Shown here piece after piece: positions 17,158 through 26,248 of a stretch of DNA of 64,000 nt. The notes under the pieces are model-generated. The model did no database searches, was not told where the DNA came from, and saw only the letters and a program-made list of their open reading frames with translations. Positions within the stretch are counted from its first letter, which is position 1, and each line of letters starts with the position of its first letter. Source of the stretch: Aurantimicrobium minutum (GTDB taxonomy: Bacteria; Actinomycetota; Actinomycetes; Actinomycetales; Microbacteriaceae); NCBI RefSeq assembly GCF_029894165.1, contig NZ_JARXXU010000001.1:434001-498000 (forward strand), given 5' to 3'. Both the position numbers and the translations under genes were made by a program.

Positions 17158-18468
17158 ATGTCTGAAACAGTTGCCGAGAGCGCTGCTCCGCGGGAGCCCA
17201 GCAGAAACTCTTCCAAACACCATCCCTCCCGAGAAGCTGTCAAAGGAAAAGGCTACTTTCGCCGTCTCGGTCCCGGCATCGTCACGGGCGCAGCCGATGA
17301 CGACCCTTCAGGGATTGGAACCTATTCTCAAGTCGGTGCGGCCACCGGTAACCGACTGCTGTGGAGCGCACCTCTGCTTCTTCCGCTGGCTTTCGCTGTG
17401 CAAGAAGCGTGTGCACGCCTCGCCCTCGTAACAGGTCACGGTCTTGCCGGAGTGATCAAACGGCAGCTGCCTCGCCCTCTTCTGTATCTCTGTCTCGTGC
17501 TGGTCGTGACCGCGAATACGGTCAACATTGCGGCTGATCTGGGTTCCATGGCCGCTGCGTTGCAGCTTCTCGTTCCAGTTCCACAGTTGTTGGGGGTGAT
17601 TGGGTTCGCTGCGGTGATCGTGCTGGCTGAAATCTTTGTTCCGTATCACCAATACGCCAAAATCCTGCGTTGGCTCTGCCTGTCCCTTCTGGCCTATATC
17701 GCGGTGATGTTTGTGGCGGACGTGGACTGGGGTGAGGTTCTCGGGGATCTACTCGTGCCCCACTTTGCCTGGAGCAAGATTGACATTGCTCTGCTCATCG
17801 CAATCGCGGGAACCACCATTTCTCCCTACCTGTTCTTTTGGCAGTCAGCCGAAGAGGTAGAGGAGCGTCGCCGGGTCAAGCACTATCACGTCAGTCACAC
17901 CCACATCCGGGCGATGCGCGGGGATGTGTTCGTGGGGATGTTCACTGGCGTCTTCGTGATGGCCGCCATCATGATTACTGCAGCTGCGACGTTGCATAAG
18001 AACGGTGTCACAGATATCCAAACCGCAGAGCAAGCCGCACAGGCTCTGGTGCCCATCGCGGGTGATTTCGCTGGGGTACTGTTCTTGCTTGGCATCGTGG
18101 GCACAGGTTTACTCAGCGTTCCGGTTCTGGCGGGCGCCAGCTCGTATGCCATGGCCGAAACCTTTGGCTGGCGGGAAAGTCTCGAAAAGCGACCGAGCCA
18201 GGCCCGAGCTTTCTATGCCGTGATTCTGTTGTCCATCGTGGTGGGCCTCGTATTGAACCTGGTGGGGCTGAACCCTATGCAGTTCTTGGTTATCGCGGCG
18301 ATCACCAACGGACTTGCAGCACCAATACTCATGGCCGTGATCTGGTGGCTCGCCAGTAGTGAGAAGTTATTGGGCAAGTGGAAGAGTCCGCTGTGGTCCA
18401 GAATTCTGCTGGGGGCGGCCACCCTGGCTATGGCCGTCCTGCCATTGTTGTGGCTGTTAGCGCCTTAG
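17158..18468 (+). CDS. Nramp-related metal ion permease (non-canonical subgroup)
   Basis: A 436-residue protein with about 11 TM segments after a hydrophilic N-terminus of some 40 residues. It belongs to the Nramp superfamily (LGPGIVTGAADDDPSGIG in TM1). However, the canonical TM1 DPGN metal-binding motif is DPSG here, and the TM6 Met-Pro-His motif is replaced by TTISPYLFFWQ. In true manganese/iron Nramps the TM6 methionine confers preference for transition metals, so this protein probably carries a different ion; the substrate is unknown. The ATG at 17158 has GGGGAGG six bases upstream and is preferred to a GTG two codons earlier. The stop overlaps the convergent DUF5652-like gene by 4 bp. 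Confidence 0.85.
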   Translation: MSETVAESAAPREPSRNSSKHHPSREAVKGKGYFRRLGPGIVTGAADDDPSGIGTYSQVGAATGNRLLWSAPLLLPLAFAVQEACARLALVTGHGLAGVIKRQLPRPLLYLCLVLVVTANTVNIAADLGSMAAALQLLVPVPQLLGVIGFAAVIVLAEIFVPYHQYAKILRWLCLSLLAYIAVMFVADVDWGEVLGDLLVPHFAWSKIDIALLIAIAGTTISPYLFFWQSAEEVEERRRVKHYHVSHTHIRAMRGDVFVGMFTGVFVMAAIMITAAATLHKNGVTDIQTAEQAAQALVPIAGDFAGVLFLLGIVGTGLLSVPVLAGASSYAMAETFGWRESLEKRPSQARAFYAVILLSIVVGLVLNLVGLNPMQFLVIAAITNGLAAPILMAVIWWLASSEKLLGKWKSPLWSRILLGAATLAMAVLPLLWLLAP

Positions 18469-18677
18469 CGCTTTTTCTTGCTGAAAATAAAGAGGTAGAG
18501 AATCTCGAGAATGCCAGCGGTGTTGAGAATAAACAACACAATGAACCAGGGGACAGACTTGAGAGAGCCAGCGCGGTACAGGGCGAAGCCCTTCCAGATG
18601 CTGCTCCAGAAGACGAGCAAACCAATCAGCACAAACAGCAGTGGTTCTTCAACGAGTAGTCCTTGGTCGGTATCCAT
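18465..18677 (-). CDS. Small DUF5652-like membrane protein
   Basis: A 70-residue protein with two hydrophobic helices (about residues 11-31 and 42-65) joined by the WKGFALYRAG loop, ending in a basic KKKR tail. The pattern WFIVLFILNTAGILEILYLF is typical of the DUF5652 family, common small membrane proteins of unknown role in actinobacteria. The gene is convergent with, and overlaps by 4 bp, the Nramp-related gene. Its start lies about 60 bp from the GTG of the divergent Pr6Pr-like gene, so the two promoters must overlap. Confidence 0.8.
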   Translation of the reverse strand: MDTDQGLLVEEPLLFVLIGLLVFWSSIWKGFALYRAGSLKSVPWFIVLFILNTAGILEILYLFIFSKKKR

Positions 18678-18736
18678 ATCTTCATGCTAACTCTTCCCCC
18701 TGTTGGTGGGGCGTCTGGGGTGCTAGCGTCTTCTTC

Positions 18737-19396
18737 GTGAGCTCACCGTCGCGCAAAATCACTGCTGTTGTCCGTTGGGGTATTTCCGCATGGGTGCTGG
18801 CCGCCATCGTGACGCAAATCTGGTCGGAAGTGGCCAATGATGCCTTCTATCCCGAGCACTACTTCAGCTACTTCACCATTCAATCCAGCCTGATTAACAT
18901 CGTGGCTTTCGCTGCAGGTGGTGTCCTCGCCTGGCGCACAGCGCGAGACACCAAGCTCTTCACGCTGGTGCGGATGTCGGTCTTCTCCTATGCAATTGTG
19001 ACCGGGGTTGTCTATAACGTCTTGCTGCGCAACATTCCCTCTGACGGGTATGAGCCACCCGCCTGGTGTAACGAGTCAACCCATGTCTGGGTACCGATTG
19101 TGATCGTGCTGGAGTGGCTCTGTGCCACCGGCAGGATCTCGTTGCGGTTGCGTGCCATGTGGTGGGTGTTGCTCTATCCCCTGGGCTGGGTCGCCTTTAC
19201 CGTTATTCGAGGAATCTTGACCGGCTGGTGGCCGTATCCCTTCCTCCAACCCGATGGTCCCAACGGGGTGGGCGGAGTCGTGGCCTATATCGTCGGTATC
19301 GCAGCGTTCATGAGCCTGAATGCTTGTATCGCTCTGCTCATTGCGAAGCTCTGGACAAAGTGGAAGAACCTCGCGCCCTCTTCAGAAGCAGATTAA
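18737..19396 (+). CDS. Pr6Pr-like integral membrane protein
   Basis: A 219-residue membrane protein with six predicted helices. The sequence resembles the Pr6Pr family named in actinobacteria: a YFSYFTIQSSLINIVAF segment near residue 46, NVLLRNIP after helix 3 and WWPYPFLQPDG near the C-terminal third. Function is unknown. The GTG at 18737 (MSSPSRKITAV) is chosen because the 32 residues before it in the longer open frame are Trp- and Cys-rich, run into the region upstream of the neighbouring gene and resemble no family. It is followed after 35 bp by ppk2. Confidence 0.78.
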   Translation: MSSPSRKITAVVRWGISAWVLAAIVTQIWSEVANDAFYPEHYFSYFTIQSSLINIVAFAAGGVLAWRTARDTKLFTLVRMSVFSYAIVTGVVYNVLLRNIPSDGYEPPAWCNESTHVWVPIVIVLEWLCATGRISLRLRAMWWVLLYPLGWVAFTVIRGILTGWWPYPFLQPDGPNGVGGVVAYIVGIAAFMSLNACIALLIAKLWTKWKNLAPSSEAD

Positions 19397-19431
19397 CCTC
19401 TCGTTAACCCCGAGAGTTCTAGGCTGGAACA

Positions 19432-20364
19432 ATGAGTCCAGAATCAGACGGCACCTTCGACACGGCCGAGATCCTTCGTGCAACATTTACCGCCGAGGAT
19501 TTGCTCGACGACGATGCACCGAAAACTCTGGCTGAGGATGACGCGTGGCGTCAGGGATTCCCCTATGAGGAGAAGCTCACGCGCCGGGAGTATGAGCACC
19601 GCAAGCATGTTTTGCAGGTGGAATTGCTCAAGCTGCAGGTGTGGATCAAGGAAACCGGTCAACGCGTCATCATTCTCTTTGAAGGCCGTGACGCCGCGGG
19701 CAAGGGTGGAACCATCAAGCGATTTATGGAGCACATGAATCCTCGCGGGGCACGAGTGGTGGCTCTCGAAAAGCCCACCGAGCGAGAACTGGGGCAGTGG
19801 TATTTTCAGCGCTATGTGGAGCACCTGCCCGCAGCTGGGGAACTCGTCATGTTTGACCGTTCTTGGTATAACCGTGCTGGCGTAGAGCGGGTGATGGGGT
19901 ATTGCTCGGACGAGCAATATCAGGAGTTCATGCGCTCAACTCCCGAGTTCGAACGCATGCTTGCACAGTCGGGTATCAAGATTTTCAAGTTCTGGTTTTC
20001 GGTCGGCGAAGCAGAGCAGCGCCGCCGCTTCTTGGAGCGACGCACCGATCCGGTTAAACGGTGGAAGCTCTCTCCGACAGACCTCGCATCATTGGACAAG
20101 TGGGATGCCTACACTGAGGCGAAAGAAGCCATGTTCCTCGCCACCGACACCGAAGTTGCACCCTGGACGGTGGTGAAGTCGAACGACAAGAAGCGCGCTC
20201 GCCTCGAAGCGATGAAGTGGGTACTCAACTCCTTCGACTATGACGGAAAAGATGCCACAGTCATCGGAGTGAACGATTCCCTCGTGATTGGAAGCCCCTC
20301 CACGGTCTATGACCAGGGTGAATCACCCACGACAGCCATTCCTGTTATTTCTAAACTTCGCTAA
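19432..20364 (+). CDS. ppk2: Polyphosphate kinase 2 (PPK2)
   Basis: A 310-residue single-domain PPK2 of class I length. The Walker A site FEGRDAAGKGGTIKR is near residue 83 and the lid/Walker B motif MFDRSWYNRAGVER near residue 140; KFWFSVGEAEQRRR and DPVKRWKLSPTD follow as in other PPK2 proteins. The enzyme moves phosphate between polyphosphate and nucleoside diphosphates or monophosphates, generating NTPs from polyphosphate or the reverse. The N-terminal 60 residues are acidic and poorly conserved. The ATG at 19432 follows a short gap after the Pr6Pr-like gene. The DUF2252 gene follows 27 bp downstream, so co-transcription is likely. Confidence 0.94.
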   Translation: MSPESDGTFDTAEILRATFTAEDLLDDDAPKTLAEDDAWRQGFPYEEKLTRREYEHRKHVLQVELLKLQVWIKETGQRVIILFEGRDAAGKGGTIKRFMEHMNPRGARVVALEKPTERELGQWYFQRYVEHLPAAGELVMFDRSWYNRAGVERVMGYCSDEQYQEFMRSTPEFERMLAQSGIKIFKFWFSVGEAEQRRRFLERRTDPVKRWKLSPTDLASLDKWDAYTEAKEAMFLATDTEVAPWTVVKSNDKKRARLEAMKWVLNSFDYDGKDATVIGVNDSLVIGSPSTVYDQGESPTTAIPVISKLR

Positions 20365-20390
20365 ATTCTCCCTATGAGGACAGGGCAGTC

Positions 20391-21776
20391 ATGATGAATG
20401 AGCGGACATCCCCTGAATCCGTTCGGGAGTTCTTCTCCCGCCCTCGGCCAAGCCGGGAACAGCGCCGGGCGCTGGGCGAAAGCCTGAGAACGGCCGTTCC
20501 GCTGGACGCACATAGTCAGCTGCCGACATTAGCGTCACGCCCTGATTCTTTGGGGATTTTGCAGGGCCAAGAATTCGAACGCGAAGCCGATTTGGTTCCG
20601 TTGCGCTATGAACGCATGGCGTTAAACCCCTTTGCGTATTTGCGCGGTGCGGCTGCTGTGATGGCGCATGACCTCTCGCTCGTGCCACGTTCCGGGATTA
20701 CGGTGCAGCTCTGCGGAGATGCGCACTTAGCCAACTTCGGCATGTTTGCCTCACAGGAACGCAGCCTCGTCTTTGACCTCAACGACTTTGACGAAACACA
20801 CCCCGGACCCTTCGAATGGGACGTGAAGCGCTTGGCGTCCAGCTTTGCCATTGCTGCCCGCAACAACGGTTTCGATGAACCCACCCAACGTTCGATTAGT
20901 GCACTCGTGGCCCGTTCCTATCGGGAATGGATGGCCGCCTTTAGTGAGCGCAAGACTTTAGATGTCTGGTTCGCCAAGGTGGACGTGGAGTGGATGGTGG
21001 GACAAATGAAGAATCCCGTCATGCGCAAAATGTTCGACAAGGCCAGTTCGAAAGCGATGAAGAAAAACGTTGACTCTGCAGTCGAGAAACTCACCGAGGT
21101 GGTCGACGGTCAGCGCAGATTCCGCGCCGATCCTCCCCTCCTCACTCCGATTGAGGGCACACAAGTAGACGGTGTGGTCACCGCTCTCGCTCCCGTCTTT
21201 GCTGATTACCTCAGCACCTTGCAGCCAGACCGCGCAGTTCTGTTGTCACGCTATTCCTTCAAGCACCTCGCTTTTAAAGTTGTGGGGGTGGGTTCAGTGG
21301 GCACCCGGGCCTATGTTCTTCTGCTCGAGTCTGGTGACGGAGAGCCCCTGATTATTCAGGCTAAGCAGGCCGGTGCATCCGTGCTGGAGAAATATACCCA
21401 GCCCTGCGAATTCACTAATTCTGGAGAACGAGTGGTGGTCGGCACTCGGCTGATGCAAGCCGCAGGTGACCCCTTCCTGGGGTGGTGCCACGGCGGCGAA
21501 TCAGCTCCCTATGATTTCTACTTCCGTCAGCTGTGGGACATGAAGGGTTCAATCGATGTGACCAAACTCGACCCCGAAGCGCTCACATCCTATGCACGAA
21601 TTTGTGGGGGCGTGCTCGCCCGAGCACATGCTCGGGCCGGGGATGCTTCTCTCATTACGGGTTATTTGGGGCAGTCCAAAGAGTTTGATTACGCCATTGC
21701 TGAGTTTGCTCTGGGCTATGCCACGATCTCCGAACTCGATCATGCACAATTGCTGAACTCGAGAGTCTTCCTGTGA
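20391..21776 (+). CDS. DUF2252 family protein (kinase-like fold)
   Basis: A 461-residue protein with the DUF2252 pattern: RYERMALNPFAYLRGAA near residue 67, CGDAHLANFGMF near 108 and FDLNDFDETHPGPFEWD near 127. The GDxHxxN and DxxD combination resembles the catalytic loop of aminoglycoside-phosphotransferase-type kinases, so the family is believed to adopt a kinase-like fold, although no substrate is established. The C-terminal LARAHARAGD motif is also characteristic. It lies between ppk2 and a dienelactone hydrolase gene, and its stop overlaps the latter's GTG by 4 bp, indicating translational coupling. Confidence 0.9.
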   Translation: MMNERTSPESVREFFSRPRPSREQRRALGESLRTAVPLDAHSQLPTLASRPDSLGILQGQEFEREADLVPLRYERMALNPFAYLRGAAAVMAHDLSLVPRSGITVQLCGDAHLANFGMFASQERSLVFDLNDFDETHPGPFEWDVKRLASSFAIAARNNGFDEPTQRSISALVARSYREWMAAFSERKTLDVWFAKVDVEWMVGQMKNPVMRKMFDKASSKAMKKNVDSAVEKLTEVVDGQRRFRADPPLLTPIEGTQVDGVVTALAPVFADYLSTLQPDRAVLLSRYSFKHLAFKVVGVGSVGTRAYVLLLESGDGEPLIIQAKQAGASVLEKYTQPCEFTNSGERVVVGTRLMQAAGDPFLGWCHGGESAPYDFYFRQLWDMKGSIDVTKLDPEALTSYARICGGVLARAHARAGDASLITGYLGQSKEFDYAIAEFALGYATISELDHAQLLNSRVFL

Positions 21777-22504
21777 CCCCACACATTGTCCGGCTCTCCA
21801 CTGTCGAGATTCCGCTCGCGGCTGGCGGCAGTATCCCCGGGCTTTTCGCTCTTCCCGAAGGCGAGGGACCCTTTCCTGCGTTAGTGATGGTGCATGAAGT
21901 ATTCGGGATAGATGAGTCCATGACGTCACAGGTGATGCGTATGGCGAGCGCGGGGTATCTCGTGCTGATGCCAGATCTCTACAGCCGAGGTGGCATGCGT
22001 CAGTGCCTCAAGGCCACTTTCCGCGCACTCGTCGATGGCACCGGTCAGGCCTATCTGGATGTGGAGGCAGCCAGGGAGTTTCTGCGTGCCCGCTCTGACT
22101 GCACCGGCAAGGTTGGTGTGGTGGGTTTTTGCATGGGTGGAGGTTTTGCTCTGCAGCTGGTCAGCCGTGGCTATGACGCCGCTGCCGTGAATTATGGTCA
22201 GGCAGCCAAAGACCTCGATGCTCAGCTCGTGGGGGCATGTCCGATCGTGGCCTCATTCGGTGGGAAGGACTTATCCCTCAGGGGAGCTGGTCCCAAGCTG
22301 GAAGCAGCTCTCGAACGTGCAGGCATTCCGCACGATGTGAAGGTCTATCCAGATGCTTCTCATGCTTTTATGAATCCCACCCAAGCCGGACCGAAGGCGC
22401 TTCGCCCCTTCATGAACACCGTGGTGGGTTTCAAACCTCGTCCGGAGGACGCAGCCGATGCGTGGCAGCGCATCGAGACCTTTTTCGCCGAACATCTCTC
22501 CTAG
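21773..22504 (+). CDS. Dienelactone hydrolase family alpha/beta hydrolase
   Basis: A 243-residue alpha/beta hydrolase. The nucleophile elbow is GFCMGGG (Cys near residue 120), the acid is in SFGGKDLS (near 165) and the histidine in DASHAFMNP (near 199). This gives the Cys-Asp-His triad characteristic of dienelactone hydrolases rather than the usual Ser. The N-terminal VMVHEVFGIDE motif is also family typical. The physiological ester or lactone is unknown, and no chlorocatechol pathway genes are nearby. The GTG start overlaps the DUF2252 stop. metH begins 22 bp downstream. Confidence 0.92.
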   Translation: MTPHIVRLSTVEIPLAAGGSIPGLFALPEGEGPFPALVMVHEVFGIDESMTSQVMRMASAGYLVLMPDLYSRGGMRQCLKATFRALVDGTGQAYLDVEAAREFLRARSDCTGKVGVVGFCMGGGFALQLVSRGYDAAAVNYGQAAKDLDAQLVGACPIVASFGGKDLSLRGAGPKLEAALERAGIPHDVKVYPDASHAFMNPTQAGPKALRPFMNTVVGFKPRPEDAADAWQRIETFFAEHLS

Positions 22505-22526
22505 AACACGGCATTAAGCTGGGAGG

Positions 22527-25500
22527 GTGACTATTCCAACAGTTCCCCCACGCTCGCAAGCCCTTCTTGATGCTTTGAAAGAGCGGGTGGTCATCGCTGA
22601 CGGCGCCATGGGAACCATGTTGCAAGAACACAACCCCAGCATGGAGGACTTCCAGCAGCTAGAGGGGTGTAACGAGATTCTGAATGTCAGCCGCCCCGAC
22701 ATCATCATGGCTGTTCACGACGCTTACTTCGATACCGGTATCGACTGTGTGGAAACAAATACCTTCGGTGCGAACTGGTCCAACCTCGGTGACTACGGCA
22801 TCGAAGACCGTATTACCGAACTCGCACAAGCCGGCGCTGAAATTGCCCGTGCCAGTGCGGAAAAATTTGAAGCTGGCGATGGGCGCATGCGCTGGGTGCT
22901 GGGCTCGATGGGCCCTGGTACCAAGCTCCCTAGCCTCGGACACACCACCTATGCTCACCTCAAGGCCACGTTTGCCGAACAGGCCGTGGGTCTTATTCGC
23001 GGTGGCGCTGATGCTTTCCTCATCGAAACGTCGCAGGACCTCTTGCAGACCAAGTCTGCGGTGAATGGCTGCAAGCAAGCCATCGAAGAAGAAGGCATCA
23101 AACTGCCCATCTTTGTCGAGGTCACCGTGGAAACCACGGGAACGATGCTGATGGGCTCTGAGATTGGTGCTGCACTGACCACTCTTGAGCCTCTGGGTAT
23201 CGACATGATCGGCCTGAACTGTGCCACGGGTCCTGCCGAGATGAGCGAGCACCTGCGCCAGCTGTCGAAGTACTCGACCGTTCCCGTCATGGTGATGCCG
23301 AATGCGGGCCTTCCCGTGCTCACTGCCAACGGTGCCAGCTATCCGCTCGGCCCCGAAGAGCTGGCCACGGCTCACGAACAGTTCGTGAAAGAGTTCGGTC
23401 TCTCGCTCGTCGGTGGATGTTGTGGAACAACCCCCGCTCACCTTAAGGCTGTCGTGGATCGTGTCGGGGGGATGAAGATCACACCTCGCCACCCCGAGCA
23501 TGAAGCGGGTGTTGCGAGCCTCTACCAACATGTTCCCTTCACTCAGGACAACGCCTTCCTCGCTATCGGTGAGCGCACCAATGCCAACGGTTCCAAGGCG
23601 TTCCGCGAAGCCATGCTCGAAGGTCGTTGGGACGATTGCGTGGACATCGCCCGCAAGCAGGTTCGCGATGGCGCCCACCTGCTCGATGTGTGCGTGGACT
23701 ATGTCGGCCGTGACGGTACCGATGACGCCCGCGAAATCGTGTCACGATTCGCGAGTGCGTCCACGTTGCCACTCGTGATGGACTCCACCGAACCCGCCGT
23801 GCTGCAAGCCGGTATGGAACTGATCGGTGGACGTCCCGTGATCAACTCCGTCAACTTCGAAGACGGCGATGGCCCTGAGTCTCGCTTCGGCCGCATCATG
23901 CCACTGGTGAAGGAGCACGGCGCAGCTGTGATCGCTCTCACCATCGATGAAGAGGGTCAGGCCCGCACCACCTTCGACAAAGTCCGTATTGCCTCCCGCT
24001 TGGTCGACACCTTGGTCGACACCTGGGGCATGCGCGTCGATGACATCATCGTGGACGCTCTCACCTTCCCGATCGCGACCGGTCAGGAAGAAACTCGCCG
24101 CGACGCGATCGAGACGATCGAGGCTATCCGCCAGATCAACGCTAAATATCCCGGTATTCACACCACTCTGGGTGTCTCCAACGTGTCCTTCGGTCTGAAC
24201 CCCGCGTCCCGCGCCGTGCTCAACTCGGTCTTCATCCACGAAGCGGTCGAGGCAGGTCTCGACTCCGCCATCGTGGATGCCGCCAAGATTGTTCCGCTGG
24301 CCTCCATCCCCGAAGATCAGCGCAAGGTTGCTCTGGATCTGGTCTGGGACCGCCGCGAATACGATGCTGATGGCAACATCACCTACGACCCCCTGTCCAC
24401 CATGTTGGATCTCTTCGATGGTGTGGATTCAGCCAGCCTCAAGGATGCCCGTGCCGCTGAGCTTGCTGCTTTACCTGTGGGGGAGCGTCTGGAACGCCGC
24501 ATTATTGACGGCGAATCTAAAGGCCTCGAAGAGGACCTTGACCTCGCGCGTGCGGATGGAATCAGCCCCCTCGCGATCATTAACGATCACCTCTTAGCGG
24601 GTATGAAGATTGTGGGCGAGCGCTTCGGAAGCGGAGAAATGCAGCTTCCTTTCGTGCTGCAGTCTGCAGAAGTAATGAAGACCGCGGTCGCGTTGCTTGA
24701 GCCCCACATGGAAAAGAGCGATGAAGCCGGGAAGGGCACCATCGTTCTGGCCACCGTGCGCGGTGACGTGCACGACATTGGCAAGAACTTGGTGGACATC
24801 ATCCTCACCAACAATGGCTATGACGTCATCAACATTGGCATCAAGAAAACCATTAACGAAATCATCCAGGCCGCTGAAGAGCACAATGCCGACGTCATCG
24901 GTATGAGTGGCCTGCTGGTGAAGAGCACCGTGGTGATGAAAGAAAACCTCGCAGAGCTCACCAGCCGAGGCCTGGGCACAAAGTGGCCCGTCATCCTCGG
25001 TGGAGCGGCACTGACCAGGACGTTCGTGGAAGACGATCTTGCCTCGCTGTTCGATGGCACCGTGCGCTACGCACGCGATGCCTTCGAAGGTTTGGCGCTC
25101 ATGGAGCCACTCGTAGCAATTTCTCGCGGTGCTGCACCAGAGTCGGTCGGTCTGCCTGCGCTCAAGAAGCGCATTCACAAGCCCAGCCTGCTGGAAGTGA
25201 CGGAACCCGAGAACATGCCCGCCCGTTCTGACGTGGCATTGGATAACGCAGTTCCCACACCGCCGTTCTGGGGAACCCGCATTGTGAAGGGTGTTGCGCT
25301 CGCCGATTACGCCGCATTCCTGGATGAACGTGCCACGTTCATGGGCCAGTGGGGCCTCAAGCCCAGCCGAGCCGATGACGGCGCGAGCTATGAAGAACTC
25401 GTAGAAACCGAAGGACGTCCACGCTTGCGCTATTGGATGGACCGCATCTTGGCCGAGGGCATCCTGGATGCCTCGGTTGTGTACGGCTACTTCCCTGCGG

Positions 25501-26126
25501 TGTCTGAGGGCGATGATTTGGTGGTGCTCAACCACGGCGATGACCCGGACGGAATTCTGGGCCGAGCAGGACTTTTAGCACCAGATGGTGGGTCAGCAGA
25601 TCTTCCCGGCGGGGGAGCCGTGGGCTCTGACCGCCTGCGCTTCACCTTCCCACGCCAGCGTCGTGACCGTCACCTGTGCCTAGCTGACTTCGTCAAGCCC
25701 CGCGAGAGCGGCCAGATTGACGTGGTCGGATTCCAGCTCGTCACGGTGGGTGACACAGTAGACACCTTCACGGCGAAGATGTTTGCCGAGAACGCCTATC
25801 GCGATTACATGGAGCTCAATGGTTTGGCCATGCAGCTGACCGAAGCCTTGGCTGAGTTCTGGCACTCTCGCATGCGTGAAGAATTGGGCTACAAGGCCGA
25901 AGATCCTCAGGATCTCGCAGGAATGTTCAAGCTCAACTATCGTGGTGCTCGCTTCTCGCTGGGCTACCCTGCGTGCCCCGACATGGAAGATCGCAAGAAG
26001 GTTGTGGAACTGCTGCGTCCCGGACGCGTAGGCGTTGTTCTGTCTGAAGAGCTTCAGTTACACCCTGAGCAGTCCACAGATGCCCTGGTCTTCCACCACC
26101 CTGAGGCTAAATACTTCTCTGTCTAA
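22527..26126 (+). CDS. metH: Cobalamin-dependent methionine synthase
   Basis: A 1199-residue modular enzyme that methylates homocysteine using methyl-tetrahydrofolate and cobalamin. Domains in order are: homocysteine-binding barrel (about 1-320, with DGAMGTMLQ and the zinc site GGCCGTTP); pterin-binding barrel (about 345-610, with GERTNANGSK); cobalamin cap and Rossmann domains (about 650-880, with the DVHDIGKN histidine that ligates cobalt near residue 747); and the SAM-dependent reactivation domain (about 900-1199). The last has the less common two-part layout, with a glycine-rich insert near residue 1025. The GTG start at 22527 matches the N-terminus of relatives. No B12 riboswitch fits in the 22-bp gap upstream. 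The adjacent ECF importer operon plausibly supplies its cofactor. Confidence 0.96.
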   Translation: MTIPTVPPRSQALLDALKERVVIADGAMGTMLQEHNPSMEDFQQLEGCNEILNVSRPDIIMAVHDAYFDTGIDCVETNTFGANWSNLGDYGIEDRITELAQAGAEIARASAEKFEAGDGRMRWVLGSMGPGTKLPSLGHTTYAHLKATFAEQAVGLIRGGADAFLIETSQDLLQTKSAVNGCKQAIEEEGIKLPIFVEVTVETTGTMLMGSEIGAALTTLEPLGIDMIGLNCATGPAEMSEHLRQLSKYSTVPVMVMPNAGLPVLTANGASYPLGPEELATAHEQFVKEFGLSLVGGCCGTTPAHLKAVVDRVGGMKITPRHPEHEAGVASLYQHVPFTQDNAFLAIGERTNANGSKAFREAMLEGRWDDCVDIARKQVRDGAHLLDVCVDYVGRDGTDDAREIVSRFASASTLPLVMDSTEPAVLQAGMELIGGRPVINSVNFEDGDGPESRFGRIMPLVKEHGAAVIALTIDEEGQARTTFDKVRIASRLVDTLVDTWGMRVDDIIVDALTFPIATGQEETRRDAIETIEAIRQINAKYPGIHTTLGVSNVSFGLNPASRAVLNSVFIHEAVEAGLDSAIVDAAKIVPLASIPEDQRKVALDLVWDRREYDADGNITYDPLSTMLDLFDGVDSASLKDARAAELAALPVGERLERRIIDGESKGLEEDLDLARADGISPLAIINDHLLAGMKIVGERFGSGEMQLPFVLQSAEVMKTAVALLEPHMEKSDEAGKGTIVLATVRGDVHDIGKNLVDIILTNNGYDVINIGIKKTINEIIQAAEEHNADVIGMSGLLVKSTVVMKENLAELTSRGLGTKWPVILGGAALTRTFVEDDLASLFDGTVRYARDAFEGLALMEPLVAISRGAAPESVGLPALKKRIHKPSLLEVTEPENMPARSDVALDNAVPTPPFWGTRIVKGVALADYAAFLDERATFMGQWGLKPSRADDGASYEELVETEGRPRLRYWMDRILAEGILDASVVYGYFPAVSEGDDLVVLNHGDDPDGILGRAGLLAPDGGSADLPGGGAVGSDRLRFTFPRQRRDRHLCLADFVKPRESGQIDVVGFQLVTVGDTVDTFTAKMFAENAYRDYMELNGLAMQLTEALAEFWHSRMREELGYKAEDPQDLAGMFKLNYRGARFSLGYPACPDMEDRKKVVELLRPGRVGVVLSEELQLHPEQSTDALVFHHPEAKYFSV

Positions 26127-26196
26127 TTAGAAGCTGACAAGCTTGGAGAGACCCTTCACGAGGGGTATCTGGCGTTGAATTGTGTATATCTATAAA

Positions 26197-26229
26197 TATG
26201 TACATAATAAATACACAAAATTATGTACA
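26197..26229. promoter_or_regulatory. Paired TGTACA operator motifs upstream of the antitoxin-like gene
   Basis: An AT-rich stretch holds TGTACA at 26199-26204, inside the perfect 10-bp palindrome TATGTACATA (26197-26206), and again at 26224-26229; the centres are 25 bp apart. TGTACA is the core hexamer bound by YefM-type antitoxins. The next gene encodes a Phd/YefM-like domain and starts 20 bp downstream, which fits autoregulation. The motifs are seen; the binding is inferred. Confidence 0.6.
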
Positions 26230-26248
26230 AATTTAGTAAAGTAACACT

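Noticed and set aside
22505-22526. Cobalamin riboswitch before metH or the ECF operon
   Set aside because: The gap before metH is 22 bp, and the roughly 100 bp before the lipoprotein gene show no B12-box sequence.
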